DNA of 64,000 nt. It comes from Grifola frondosa (lineage: Eukaryota; Basidiomycota; Agaricomycetes; Polyporales; Grifolaceae). The stretch covers positions 62,001 through 126,000 of the forward strand of contig LUGG01000003.1 in the NCBI GenBank assembly GCA_001683735.1, written 5' to 3'. The position numbers and the translations under genes were made by a program. This document shows positions 1-12,800 of this stretch, piece by piece (within the stretch, counting starts at the first letter, position 1; the number at the start of each line of letters is the position of its first letter). The notes beneath the pieces are model-generated. The model ran no database searches. It saw only the letters and a program-made list of their open reading frames with translations, and was not told where the DNA came from.

Positions 1-435
1 GAATAATCTCTCGCCGTGCCCTCTGATGATATCTATCTGATTTATGGGTCATTTATTCTCTCTGGTTGTGAAAACAGTTTGTATAAATGGAATAATATTG
101 TAGCCGTATCTCAGCTCACGTTTTTATCAGCTTACAAACTCCCATTCACCTAGTCTTGTCCGTCATGTTGTTTACAAGCTTCAGATATATCTTAGATGCC
201 ACCTCATTTACTATGGCAATTTCGACCTAGCTTCAACTATTTGTCAAGAATACGAAGAGCGTAGAGGTGGAAGAGGTGTAAGTGCGATACAGATTCTCAG
301 TCTCTCTTTTTACCTACCAATTATGGAAATGAAAGCCACTCCAATCTCGCCACACGATACCTACCTGCTTCCCAATATGGATGAAGTATAGAGCCTTGAC
401 GTAAAACAGCATTGGACTCTAATGATACAACTATC
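1..435. other. Left-edge non-coding stretch
   Basis: No coding exon, RNA gene or repeat is recognised here. It is AT-rich and lies downstream of the first UbiA gene, so it should hold that gene's 3' UTR. Confidence 0.4.
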
Positions 436-1725
436 CTATACGTTCATTCTGAGACAATAGTCGCATAGCATGCCAGCTACGGTGATATACCCAATGTCCG
501 AGTTCCTCTAAAAATGACAAGAGAATGAGGAAAAGCCGTCTGAAGAAGCGACTGATCGTTGCACTCACCGCAAACATTCTCCAGCAATCTGCATCGCAAT
601 CAAAATCAGCAGTGACTAGCTGCCACACCAAATGTGCTGCGGTGCCGACAACCGTGATGAGGAAGTACATAGGTCCATTGCCGTTCAGAACTCCGGCGTA
701 CGCGAGACAGAGGACAAATACCGCCGCGACAACGGCCAGCATGGCACGCACGTTATCGCCGAAGAGGACGGCCGTAGAGCGCACCCCGGACTTAACGTCG
801 TCACGTCTGTCTTGACAGGCATAAATCGTGTCGTAATATATAGTCCAGCTGCGAGGAAGAGCAATAATAGGTGTTAAAGTGAGGAGAGTTGTAATGAAGT
901 GTGACATACCAAACACCTGCGACAAAGAGGACAGGGATTAGGTTCCAATCCATGAATCCTGTCATAGAGACCCAAGTCACTGGCAGGCCCCACGTCGTAG
1001 CCACGCCTTGAAGGAAAATAAATTCAACTGATATACTATCAGAGTCTGTATTTACCTAGCCATATTTGAGGCCAATCTGTCCAGCGTTTCGAGAGCGGGT
1101 AAGGTAGGTCCACGAAGAATAGACCTAAGAGCCCAACCCACAATCTAGGGACCATATATATTTAACTTGTCAGCTTGGAGAGGATCCGTCAATACGTACG
1201 CAGCATTTCCCGCAAATGACAAGAGGAGCACACATAAGAGGCAGTGGACCAAGAATAAGATGCCCGCGCCAGTCATAGAGACGAGGCCACAGGCAATCGG
1301 TCTGACCTTGGTGCGTTCTATGTACAGGTGTCAGATACAAAGTTTGTCTTGGCCGTATCGGGAGTACGTACCTCCTTGCTTGTCGAACTCGACATCACAC
1401 ATATCTCCCCAAATACAGGATGCATTGTGGAGCAAAGTGCAGCCAAGTAGATAGCCGGCAGCTTGAAGCAACCAAGATCCAAGAGGAAGCCTGACGGAGG
1501 AAGCACTCATGATCAAGCCCCAAGCTGCGAGAACATCGTCAGTAGACCGGCAGAACGTAAAATTACAAGCAATATACCACAGGCCAGAAGACGAGGATGA
1601 TGCCAGCTGGAAATTGTTGAATTCGGGTCAATCTTATGTATGATTGCCAGGTAGGTGGAACGTTTTTGTTGATACCGTGTTCCGGCTTGCTGTTGGAATT
1701 AAAAGTCTGCAGCGATGTGCTCATG
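436..1725 (-). CDS. UbiA-family prenyltransferase, copy 1 (multi-exon)
   Basis: Membrane-embedded aromatic prenyltransferase of the UbiA superfamily, which moves an isoprenyl chain from a diphosphate donor to an acceptor. Translating the minus strand gives, in order, a start at 1725 (MSTSLQTFNSN), an N-terminal helix segment (YIRLTRIQQFPAGIILVFW), the first Asp-rich motif (GDMCDVEFDKQ), the following GERTKVRPIACGLVSMTG stretch, and the second Asp-rich motif ([14 protein letters not shown]). The last exon ends in CDYCLRMNV with a stop at 436. At least six introns of about 50-60 nt separate these pieces. Family size is about 300 residues, which fits. The first motif lacks the usual Asn (N-D-x-x-D), having Gly-Asp instead, as in copy 2. 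At the first exon end (near 1575) the WP-C-A-WGL reading needs one more base than is present. Acceptor substrate is unknown; a COQ2-like ubiquinone role is less likely given the duplication and diverged motif. Confidence 0.85.
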
Positions 1726-4182
1726 GCTGGCGTAATAACGAATCAAGTAGAGTCAATGGAGATGTCCACCGAAAAGAAAGCGGTTGTGCCCACTCACCGC
1801 ATTTCGGCCTCCATTATATATTGCGAGATGCTCAGATATCACATCTGAGCGACTGGGGAAGTAACCTTAGAAAGACTAGCCGGGTGCTAATCTTGTGCTG
1901 ACACTGTTGCACTGAAAGCCACAATTTTGGCCCGGCTTCGCTGAATGTCAGGCCCCAGCCATGAGCCGCCGAAAGCCTAAGCCGGGGCTTGGCTTTGATT
2001 TAGGCCTCGGCCTTTCTGTCTGTCAAATCCATAAAAGTGAAACTCACAGACCTAAGCCATATCTGAACCCGAGACCTCATGCCTGCATGATCGTGATCGA
2101 AGTACTTAGTCTGACAGCAGTCAAGGAAGCAAAGGTCGTGGAGGAATGCAGTAATCCCATGACAGGAGCCTTCACTGTCACAGCATGGCAGAAAATTGTG
2201 GCTGCAATCGAGGTTACCATCCAAGATGAGCTGGCTCTGCCATTTCAACTTAGCAGCGTCATAATTGTAAATAATATCATCAACTTACCGAACAAGCTTT
2301 CATCCGAAAACTGAGAACATGCGGAGCGCCTATCAAAACTTCACGTTGAGTCCAGGAAAACTTTTTCCCTGGAGTGTGTTATATTAAGACGTCCATGGAA
2401 TTCCGCGAGAAATGGCGATGCCGTGAACACCTGGAAGCTGAATAGCCGCGTAGCCATTTCAGTACGATGCCTACAGTAATCACTGTTAAGGATGTGCTAT
2501 TTCGTCAGCACATGTGGATTGAACGTGCGCAACTTTCATATCGCCGTGATCGGCGCTACCAGCTGCACAGTGCCGTCTTCAATTTCGAAGCACGACGAGC
2601 AACTGGAAGCTGCAGTCTAGATGTATCTTTTCCCATCGTGCCCGAGGTTGAACGCCATGGAATTGATTCAAATTGTCCAGCTTTTTTCCTCCTTCAACCG
2701 ATACCCTCTTCGGCACCAGGAAAGTTTAGGCGCTCAGCTTAGACAATCCCCGGAACATGCGGTACTCACGGTCCTGTACCCAAACACATGCCACCTATGT
2801 TGACAGCTGGAGGGATAAATTGGGACCGCATGACGAATATAACCAGAAGTCAAACCCGACGTCTGCTGTAAAAGCAGGAGAGAATAACGCATGGAACTAG
2901 GGGGCATATGAATAGATTTCATGTGGATCAACGAGTCATGTAGAGTGGAAGAGCATACTCAGCGCGTAGGGGACATCGACGTCCACGAGGTATGTATTCA
3001 TAATAAGGAGACCATCCCTTGATTGCGTCATTATCATAACAAAACAGCCGGATCCATATGGTCTTGCGTCGTTCAAGCATGCGCATCTCGGTGCTTGTCC
3101 TATCATAGGTCTAAGCACTATAAAATGAGGCGCTTGAGAGAGAAAAAATTGAGTCGCACGGAGGTACTTGGTACAAAGGCCAAAAGGGCTCACGTCGCGG
3201 TTGCAGCTGTCCTCAATGGTACGTGCATTGAGGGCGATTGAAGCTGTGCGAAGTAAATTTGGCGCCAGAACAGGAAACACGGGTCTCGGGGACAATGCAG
3301 TAGCTTGTACGATAGATCTACCATCAGTCGAGGATAGAGTTCGTATAAATTGACAGATTTGAAACTCGAGCTTGAACGTTTGAACTTTCAATGCGGGTAA
3401 TAACATATCTGTGGCGGTCGTTCGCGAGATTAGTAAACATATGGATGGTTAGAAGAAAGGGCAAAGCTTTGCCCCTCAAAGGGACAAGGGCCACAGTGGT
3501 TGATATTGTTTTCTAAACCCGGGTAAGAAGCAGAATTTGGCTGAATAACCGTGCCATATCTCCTCGGAACACTCTACATAGGGAAATTCATGCGCTCACC
3601 TGAGTAGAAAGGTCACTTTGAGTGAAAGGCGCTAAGACGTCCGAAGCCTGCGGTGAAAACTTTAAGGAGACGCCCTGCAATTCGGTGCCCGAAGTGGGAA
3701 ACCCGCTGTCTTCAATGCATAGTCCAAACTGTCCAAGATCGGAACACTTATCCGGACGTTGGACCGCCCCGACTCCGAGGCGGGCCCACGAAGAAGTTAC
3801 GTGTACGAAACTTCCACAATCATGTGCATACGTGGGTACGGTTTCACTGGAAGTATTGTATAATATTGTGTCTGTGAATTATGGTTAATCCATGTTTGAA
3901 TTAGTACCGCCGAAGTCATGCACACGCACGAGATTGTGTGTGCGAATTCTTTCGTTTTTGAAGTTATCTCGAACCTACGGTAGCAGTTCATGGTGATCAC
4001 GTGAACGTGAAAGATGCTAGCGAAAATCAAAATTGATGCTCTAGACTTTGGATTATATTCTGACTGATGTTGATTCTTGTTGATTGCTGAACACGCTGGA
4101 AATTTATTCGGAAGACATACACAAGCATTCATTTGTACATCAATGCATAGAAAAATACGGACCGGATCACGTATGAGCGACA
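1726..4182. other. Intergenic region without recognised genes
   Basis: Short ORFs occur on both strands, the longest on the minus strand at 2936-3406, but none resembles a known family and none shows a convincing exon series. The segment 1925-2010 is a GC-rich patch with repeated GGCC/AAGCC-type words that looks like a decayed repeat. The rest may contain decayed coding sequence that cannot be identified by eye. Confidence 0.4.
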
Positions 4183-4972
4183 TCACAGCTCCCTCTTTCC
4201 AAGGGCATCGTTGATGATCATGAATCCAGCCTTGCTGCCGGTGGCTTCCGGAATATACGCCGTAGCTGACAAAGTAACAATGAGTAAATAACAAACAAAA
4301 CTGCAATGGTTATATGGCCGCGACTTACAGGTACTATTGGCTAACGAGGAAAAGAGTATGTCAAACAGTATCACAATACAGTAATCAGTGACATACCTGA
4401 ATTGCAGCAGAAGACTTTGTTTCCAGAGACGCAGCTCGCGCCATCGCCGGAACCGTCAGTCGTGACTTGGGTTTTCCCAGGGGGGCACTCGCCGGCGCAG
4501 ATCGGCGCTGAAAGCGAGTAAGCTATCTTACAATTCGACTATATACAACCGTCGAGCCATTACCTGTGCCGTACCATTGACCTGAACGTAGAGCATTTCA
4601 ATGAATGTAGACAAAGATAATATCAAGAATACCGACAGCCCTTCCAGGAGGACGAAGAAGGGTCGCAGCAGAAAGCCTTCGAACCACTAACACAAACAGC
4701 ACCTGTACCGAGTGAGCAAAGACATGTCTGGAGTACGGAGCAGTGTACAGATTGCACATACCATTTCCTCCGCCGCCGTAACCGTAGGTCAACTTCCTGG
4801 ACGTGCTACCCTCGCATTCTCCTGCACAGAAGGGTGCGGTACCTGACACAATAGTACGATAAGGCATATGGACATGATAAACAATTCATAACTCACCAAA
4901 CCACTGACAAGTGGCTGCGGAAAGTGCAGGGAAAATTGCGACAACGAGAATGAGAAATGATCCTTTAAACAT
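4183..4972 (-). CDS. Small secreted Cys-rich protein, copy 1
   Basis: Predicted secreted protein of unknown function from a family common in Agaricomycetes. The start at 4972 opens a signal peptide (MFKGSFLILVVAIFPALSA) followed by TCQWFGTAPFCAGEC. A second exon carries APICAGECPPGKTQ and then DGSGDGASCVSGNKVFCC, so the protein contains two C-x3-C-type half-repeats and a terminal CC. A last exon ends in NDALGKREL with a stop at 4183. Introns of about 50-100 nt separate the exons, and a Gly-rich linker (YGYGGGG) sits in the first half. The paired AP-x-C-x-G-x-C signature also occurs in copy 2 at 8.7-9.5 kb. A carbohydrate-binding or cell-surface role is possible but unproven. Exon joins were read by eye and may be off by a few bases. 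Confidence 0.65.
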
Positions 4973-6094
4973 GGTTGTATGTAGTGATGAACGTTCAGGG
5001 AGGCGAGGCCGTACTTAAATACTCCACGATTGCAGCTACTTATACCGATAATGATCGGGTAAAGGCGGCGAAGCGATGACAGCCTTCCAGGTTTCACAAC
5101 AAGGGTCGATTGTATTAATCAGGCCATCCCGGTAGTTCTGCTGGAAATATGTGGTCATATGAAGCATTGTAACATAGCGCATGTGAATTTCAGAGGTCAG
5201 TTGAACGGTCATCACGTACAAAGCCTTCATGGTTGATAGATGCGTGGGAAGAGCCAATGGATGCCAGCTCCGGGTTCTGCAATAAGATCATGAAGAGTGA
5301 ATTGCACGGATTCCATGAAAGAGCGATTAATGATGTCAAGAAACGGGGCATGGAACATGAGATAGCGAAAGCACATTAGTCAACGAAGGCCACGGGGACA
5401 GAGCAAGATCACAATTGAGTTCATACGCACGATAATTTAGACAACTAACGCAGAGTGAGCAGCGCTATCGGATTGTGAGTGAAGTTCGACGGTTAACGCT
5501 GGACGACTTCCGCAACTTTGAGATAATGGAATATAGCACGTTGGTGGAAACCAGCGTCACAAGAACCGTTCAAATTCAACCTTCGTTAAATTTAAGAGGT
5601 GTCTCACCGGAAATGAGGCTGTAAACCTGAGGCCTCAGTCATGATAGAAGTCTCCGGACTGTTGAGGCGCTTGATCGTGGTTCCATACCATGGTGAGAGG
5701 GGGAAGAAAAGCCCAGATGGCGCTGAGTCGGGCCACGCGCTGGATGACCCCATGAATTCACATATGAGCTCCTCATCAACTGGCATATCAGCTGCGCTCA
5801 CCAATAATGACTTAATGAGGCCGCGAACATATGAATGGAACGCAGCTTTCAGCTGCCGCTTGCAGTGAGATCTGCGGGCGCTCAACCATGAGCCAGGAAC
5901 ATGTCTTGCAACCCGCTTCGATTTAACAAGTCCTTCGGATAGTCTCGTAACCAGCTGTTGTAATCAAGTTGTAATGGTGGTTCAAGTGCACGGCGGCTGC
6001 GCCACCGGGAGAGTCCGGCGCAGAACCAATCGGACATCGAAAAACCCCAACACAACCACCACCTATAACAGGAATGTCTGTAGAAGGCGGTGGC
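4973..6094. other. Promoter side of secreted-protein gene plus unidentified ORFs
   Basis: The TATTTAAG-like box near 5010-5020 (minus strand) fits the promoter of the secreted protein gene. Two adjacent minus-strand ORFs (5604-5885 and 5882-6118) give peptides without a recognisable domain. They could be exons of a decayed gene, but no splice series was found. Confidence 0.3.
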
Positions 6095-6480
6095 GGTGGC
6101 TATGGCAGATTGTTTCAAGTTAAACTACCACAAATTGGATGTGGGACGATTCGTAATCCACTAACTATCAACGAGTTCTGTTTAGATTCCTAGCCGCCCG
6201 CGCCGTTTCCGCCCACAAGCTACAAATTGACAAACTGGTTGGGAGTGCACACGTGTATGTCCTAAGACAGGGTCAAGTAAGAGTGCAGCAGCAACCTAGG
6301 GTCATTAGACGCAGATGTACATGGACAAGACATGGGTTCACTGGGCCAGCGCGTTCACCGTCACCTACGGTGGTCGTCCCTTATTCGCCTCCTGCTCCGA
6401 GGCGTGTCGCACAATAAGTGCTGAGAATTACTTTAGGGTCGAGATCAGAACTGGAAATCCGCGCTGCGAATTGCCTACGC
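6095..6480 (+). repeat. Dispersed repeat family A, copy 1
   Basis: This block matches 18875-19250 in the same orientation. Shared landmarks are the string near 6165 (ACTATCAACGAGTTCTGTTT against ACTATCAACGAACTCTGTTT) and CACTGGGCCAGCGC followed by TCACCGT near 6340. The copies are clearly diverged. Neither copy contains a clear ORF, so this is probably an old non-autonomous element or a decayed gene fragment. Confidence 0.6.
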
Positions 6481-6905
6481 GTGGGTAAGCCTAATCCGTC
6501 TATCTGTTTTCAGTTTCGACTCACTCAGAGAGTCCACGTCACTCAGCGCTGCCAGGGACAATTCAAGACCTGTTCTGGCGATTCGTACGATGTGTAATAC
6601 ACCCTCCCATTTCGTCAAGGCGACAACATAGCTGTTCCAGCTGAAATACAAGCGCCAGTACCTAAACCGACACCCATTGAACCGGTTTAGATCGAGTAGG
6701 TGCGCGCTCCTCGAAAGATCTCGTAATGTTCATCGCTGTTCCTTTGTAAACACTATTCGGAATCAATCTTTCTCCGACCGGGAGTGAACATTCTGACTTC
6801 ATTACATTATTAGACGCTGTTCGTTGGACTCCTTTACAGTCAGTAGCATCGAAATGAGCACGGGAAGAATGTGTCCGACGTTACCGATCCACCTTTATCA
6901 TGCAG
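6481..6905. other. Non-coding stretch upstream of UbiA copy 2
   Basis: No gene or repeat recognised. It lies directly upstream of the UbiA copy 2 promoter and probably contains its upstream regulatory region. Confidence 0.35.
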
Positions 6906-6912
6906 TATAAAT
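6906..6912 (+). promoter_or_regulatory. TATA box of UbiA copy 2
   Basis: TATAAAT lies about 70 nt upstream of the ATG at 6983, a usual distance for a fungal TATA promoter. Confidence 0.5.
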
Positions 6913-6982
6913 TCAGTGCTCTGAAACCGAGGTAGGACACTCCGCCCTCCCTTACAGTGATCCATCCACATCTAGTTCAGCC

Positions 6983-8280
6983 ATGTCGATGTCAGAATCA
7001 ACTTTGCTGCAGCCCGCCACCACCTATTCCAAGCTAGAAAGCGCCGTCTCTGCTAAGGACGTCACTCCTCCACTCTGGTTGTCATACGTGAAGTTGACTA
7101 GGATCCACAAATTCCCACATGGTATTATCCTAGTAGTGTGGCCGTGCAGTACGTTGTTCAAATTTGCCGAGTAATTTCCTTGCTAACAGCGTACCGTAGT
7201 GTGGGGTCTGGCTATGAGTGCTTACTCGGCGAAGCTTTCATTGACCTCGTGGGTCATACAGTCGGTCGCATATCTTGTTGGCAGCGTTCTTCGTCACAAT
7301 GCCTCCTGCATCTGGGGCACATGTGTGATATCGAATACGACAGGAAAGTCGGTGAGTATTTGCTGAGACCGACGCTGCTATGCGGTGATTAAAATTGTAT
7401 CACGTATCAGAGCGCTGCAAAGGTCGCCCACTCGCTCGTGGATTGGTCTCCATGACAGGCGCGGCGATATTTCTTTTTATCCACTTCGTGCTCTGCGTCC
7501 TCATTATGTTACCTGCGGGGAAGTCTGCGTACGTAGAACCGCCGCGTGACCGTACCGATATGCTCACTCAGTTTTTTAGGTTTATCGTGGGCTGTATCGG
7601 ACTGTTCGGTGTGGACATGATATACCCCTTCACTAAGCGCTGGACGAACTGGCCACAATTTATTCTCGGTATGTGCTCGGTTATGAGATTTCATGAAACA
7701 TGTTCTGATACCCACATAGGCATTGCTATGACCTGGGGACTTCCCGTCGCTTGGATCTCTAACACTGGTTCAATCGACTGGAACATGATCCCTGTGCTCT
7801 TTCTTGGGGGCATGTGGTAAGTAGTATTTAAGCTATACTCGTGTTTAGCCGATTGACGTATTTGACGCAGCTGGACCATTTACTATGATACGATTTATGC
7901 CTGTCAAGACCGGCGCGACGACGTCAAGGCCGGGGTCAAATCTACGGCCGTGCTCTTTGGCGATGCCGTGCGTCCGATCTTGGCATGTTTCGCCACCGCC
8001 TTCGTCTTCTGCCTGGCATACGCCGGTATGTTGAACGGGAACGGTATGGCCTACTTCGTAATCACCGTTGCCGGTGCCGCGGTGCATTTTGCGTGGCAGC
8101 TCACGTCGGTGAACTTCGATATTGGTGCGGACTGCTGGCGTATCTTTAAAGTGAGCCTTGTTGTGCCTCGTATGTCTCTGGCTGCTTGATTAATTTTCTT
8201 CTTTGTAGTCGAACGGCGATCTTGGCTATATCATGTTCGCTGGAATGATTTGCGACTACGCTCTCCGAATCGCGCACTGA
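6983..8280 (+). CDS. UbiA-family prenyltransferase, copy 2 (seven exons)
   Basis: Paralogue of the gene at 436-1725. Exons read by eye: 6983-7148, 7200-7351, 7411-7528, 7580-7668, 7720-7816, 7871-8150 and 8209-8280, with GT-AG introns of 48-59 nt. The product has the N-terminal segment [19 protein letters not shown], a first Asp-rich motif ([10 protein letters not shown]), the [12 protein letters not shown] stretch, and a second Asp-rich motif ([14 protein letters not shown]) after [12 protein letters not shown]. It ends DYALRIAH with a stop at 8278-8280. These two Asp motifs bind the Mg-diphosphate of the prenyl donor in this family. In exon 2 the frame shifts by one base near 7319, within CIWG-(D)-MCDIEYD, where copy 1 is in frame. 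This is either a lesion or a sequence error. Substrate unknown. Confidence 0.85.
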
Positions 8281-8734
8281 CGTTGTGCTGCGAGAGACCA
8301 TCAGATAGAGTTTGATGAATGATTGGATATTGGATCTCGAATCGTCTTCTAGATTTCTTAAGTCTGCATTTCCATATGATTTTATGTATCTTGTATTTGT
8401 CTATGTCAATCGAATAAATTAATTTGTACAGTGCTTTTTGCTCTGCTCGTGGGTAATGCGCGCTATCTTCCGCTGTGGCCGCGAGTGAGGTCTGCACGGG
8501 AAATAATCAAGACGAAAAAATGATCGCGACTTGTTTCCCTCAGCACAATGTGCACCCACTGCTTTAAAATTGACCAGTAGACACTGTTCGCGCCGTCTGC
8601 TTTAACAAAATCAGGCCCCCTCATTCTTATCGTAACAATCACATATTACAAGGTACAATGCTTCAACAATGACGGTCTTGAATGGAAGAATCATATGACT
8701 TCGACGACTGTAGAGCCAATATTCCTGTTACTCC

Positions 8735-9465
8735 TCAAATGCTTCCCATTGGTTCATTGAGCTGGAAAGCCTTCCCATAGCGGTCATAGTTAGCGAGCAT
8801 GCTGTCGCTGTATTTCACTCTACATTCAGTCGAAGCTCGAGGGTACTGTATACTACACGCTCACCAGTGTGGTTGGTCGTGGGAGGCTGATCACAGCAGA
8901 GGATCTTCTCGCCCGTGACGCAAGGCATGTCACCATTGCAGGCATCTGTCGTCTCGGCGACTTTCGGAGGTGGGCATACAACCCCATCGGAGCAATGGGG
9001 GCTAGTACCAGGTGATCACAGTGAGTACGCGAGCGCGTGATATAAAATGAATGAACGTCACGAGTTCCGACACATATGCCTATGGAAGAGATGGCACGAA
9101 AATGTATTAGTATCATTATTGAATGTTAGAATACACGCTCACAATTGATCCTTGGCATCGCGTGAAGAGAACAACAATATATTATATAATCTCCTCCCGA
9201 CCAAACATCTTGCATCTACGAATACGTATTGATAAACCCGATTGAAACAACGGATAAAAATCAAGTACCGGAACTGCCACATCCTTTTGTAATTTCTTTG
9301 TATCCGACGGGGCACGAGCCTCGGCAATTGGGTGGTCCACCTAAGTTCAAAATACGCGAAGCCATGTATGAGTGCAATTCTTGTCTGATGAACGATAGAG
9401 AATAATTGACCGAACCAGAGCAGGTAAAAAGGCAGCGAGAAGGGCAGCATAAAAACCTTGAACAT
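8735..9465 (-). CDS. Small secreted Cys-rich protein, copy 2
   Basis: Diverged paralogue of the gene at 4183-4972. The start at 9465 (MFKVFML) opens a hydrophobic leader. The next exon reads GGPPNCRGSCPVGYKEITKG, parallel to the AP-x-C-x-G-x-C block of copy 1. A further exon reads APHCSDGVVCPPPKVAETTD and then GDMPCVTGEKILCCDQPPTT, matching the GDG-x-x-C-x-x-G-x-K-x-x-CC signature. A short last exon with a stop at 8735 is a guess. Secretion is inferred from the leader and the Cys pattern; function is unknown. The gene converges on UbiA copy 2, with a gap of about 450 nt. Confidence 0.55.
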
Positions 9466-9515
9466 GTTCGCAGATGAGCGCGGCGACTGAATGATAACAA
9501 ACTCCAAGTGTAGTG

Positions 9516-9523
9516 TTTATATA
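9516..9523 (-). promoter_or_regulatory. TATA box of secreted-protein copy 2
   Basis: TATATAAA on the minus strand about 50 nt upstream of the ATG at 9465. Confidence 0.4.
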
Positions 9524-9856
9524 TCTATAAAGCGGCGGTTAAACAGGCTGAGGATCATACTGCGTCGAATTGGGATACCACAGGAAGCCATTTTGGAGTC
9601 CATCAGCGAAAAGTCGTACCTAGGATAAGGATTACAAGACACGTGCTCCTCTTGTCAGGTAAGCCATGAGGCTACCAGACGCTGAGCGTCATACCAGATA
9701 TGGTAAGCGCTCATCAAGTCGCGTTTGTCTTGTGCGTGTATGCTATTGCGTATATTATGCAGGCGGCACTTTGTAATCACGTAGCACAGAATATATTTAA
9801 ATACTATTTGAACTCGAAACAAATCTAATTAATTGCCGGCACTGCAAGTACAAGCA

Positions 9857-12800
9857 CTACAGAGCACTGAAACCGTGCGCATCGCAGTCGTCGTCCTCAT
9901 CGCACGCTACATCCTCGCCATCTTCAGGGCCCAAGTATGGCTCATGCTCTGAGTCCTCCTCTTCCTCGTCATTTTCTTCCTCCTCCGTCTCAGAACCGGA
10001 GCGCTCCTCACCCTCTTCAGCCACAGGCTCCTCGAGCACCTCTTCTTCCTCCTCTCCTTCTTCATCCACCGCTCCTTCTTCTTCTCGATTTCGTGGATTT
10101 GCTGCGGTTGAGTAGATACTTCCAGACCGGTGGCCGACTCCGCCACCATTGTAGCGCATAAACATGTCCCTATCTACAAACCTAGGAGTCATAGCGCGTC
10201 AGTGAATAGTCATAATTAGTGCGGCATAGAAATCACGTACATGCCAACATAGTAGAAATACCAGTCCTTGTCGCCCTCGTCCTCTTGCCGTGCAATGCTG
10301 GGCATCGGTAACAATTCATCCGTTCGCCCATATTTGAAGGCCGGAATGATGTGAGCGCCACGCAAGACCTGTTGAGGGTCCAAGAAAGCAAACATGCCGT
10401 CATCTTCATAGTCAACAAACTTGACGCGAGGAAGTCGTTTTGCGTTGAAACTGCCCGGCGCTGAAGTGTCCAGCTCGAAGAAGCGCACCCATAACACCTC
10501 GAAGCGTTCCGGCTCGGGTTCCCGTGGTAGATCAACTGCGACGCGTGAGGCATTCACGTGAAAGATGCTGAGTACTCGAGCATAGAGGAAAGGGTGGCCG
10601 TCTTCGGTTCGTGGAGCTAGGAGCATGATGTCGGGATGAGAAGTAGGATTGATGGAGTCCTGGGCACGACGCATGTCGTAGGTGGTATAATTGATGCGGA
10701 CCACCTTGTGTATGTACATTCGATTCCGCTCAATGCGGATACTGTCGCGCTCGTGGTCCGTGAATTGTTGAGGAGGGTCGTCATATAGAGTTCCCGTCAT
10801 TCGTGCGAGAAGATGTTCCTCCAGCTTGCGCACGAAGTCCTGGAAATTCTCAGTTTATTCAATGAAGCGCAGATGAGAGATAGGACGCACTGTGCATGCA
10901 GGGTCATCCTCATTATCGGCTGCAAATCCGCTGATATCAATGTGGTGGCGCTGATCTTCAGCGATGTGGTGGTGAACGCGAGGGGAGGTAGCAGGCAAGG
11001 TTCCGAATCCTGGAATCGAAGGCGATCTGGCTTCGTTTTCCCCGCCGCGGTGTCTTGCAACCACGTTTCTTGCTAGAGCGGGCCTTCACATGTACGGCCT
11101 GTTCTTCGGTCACGGTATTGGCATGGACGGCAGCTTCCTCTTCTTGCAGTTTGTGTAAGAAAGCCTCGCGGCGTTGATGTCTTGCTATTTGGAATTCGAA
11201 CTGAAAGTTCTTGTTCGTACGCATGTAAAACTTCTTGACCCGGCGGTGTTCCAGCTCGCCCTATAATATAGCATTATAAGCCTGATCAAACAATGAAAAT
11301 CTGGGCACACTTACATCTGAGTGGTATAATTGTCGGTGGTCCCGAACCGCCTGATCGTACGCACATAATCCCCCGTTGCCATTTGTAGGTGACGAGATTC
11401 AGAGTGACGGTCTTCGGATTAGCTCCGGACATCTTCCCCTTCCCTTGCCCTTGGCAGAAAGCGCGGCGCTGCGTCTGTGTCTTGCGGCAGTTTCCTTAGG
11501 CAACTCCTTGGTGGCATAGGCCTCGCAGACGACCTTCTTGAATGTAGTACACTCGCGCCCAAGGATTTTGTGGCCCTCGAAAAGGGAGAGGGTAGATTCT
11601 GTGTGAAGCCGCAGTTTGGCATGTGCGTGCCAAACTGCAAGATCAAAGCACATGTCAAGGACGATTCGGTTGTGCTTGCCACTTGGGTAAAGGCCCTCAA
11701 CGACGGGCAGAAGACACTGCACATTCGAGGTCGGAGTGAGACAACGTTGAATAAATGAATGTAGCGCACCTGTAATATATCCTCAAAGTCCCGAGCAGCA
11801 AGCTTCTTCATTGCAGATACATTGGCACCAAATTTGCGTATTGTGTCGCGCCCGAACGTAGGAACTTGCACGAAGCTGCGGCATTGTGGGGAGTTCATCA
11901 GTCTGGGTAAATATAATTCAATGAAGCACTCACCGAGCATCAAACTTTTGTAGGATGTCCCCTCCTAGAGCAATGAGAAGGCGCAGATTATGGGTAAATA
12001 TTGCCTTGAAGACCCGAGCTCGAACTCGTGCATGAGGTCGGGCACAAGCATGTCGTAGTGGTTGAAACCGTGGTCCGCAAGTCGTATGGAGAAGGCACTC
12101 TGCAGTTATATGAGAATACAGGAAGACGTGCATTAAAATTGAGCACTTACGCGAGTAGGCGTGAGCGACGTCTCTGCCAAGGCACGATTGACCGCGGTGC
12201 TCTCCACGTCCAAACCATCTTCGAAAATCCACTTACGCACAAGGGCAATCTTGTGGTGCACAAGTCTGTCATCGCGCCGAGTCTTTGCGCGGCGCTGTGA
12301 ATCCACAAATGTCCCCTAGGCGGAACATACGATTTCTTGATGTGGCACTGCGTGCAAGGACACGCTGCGAAATAGCGAATGCATGCAATTAAGACTCTGA
12401 ATAAGCAAATGTCAGATCCAATCCACAGCCGCTCAAAACAAATGGGACTCACTTTTCTGGGTAATCTGCCGAATAAGTGAAGAATCGGGGGAACATGCGC
12501 CTCAAGACTCCATCTCCGCATTTGAGGAGAATGCCATGCACGTAGGCATGCATAAATTCTGGCACAATATGCACAGCCAGATTTCATGCATGAGCTCTCG
12601 TCGGACGAAGCGCATGACAGCAACGGTAGCGGGCGAGTCGTAAACGGATTGGTAAAATTGCTGGAAAGAGTCTGGCAGCTTGAGACGGCATCAGTATGTG
12701 TGAATGGTCAGCGAAGTAGAGGAACATACCTTAGGAATGTAGCAAGGTGCTGTCTGCGAATGAACTTGGTTTTGCGCGCATGTACTTGGAGAGATTGCCG

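Noticed and set aside
2936..3406. 156-codon minus-strand ORF
   Set aside because: No recognisable motif; could not be joined to neighbouring exons. Left as unassigned.
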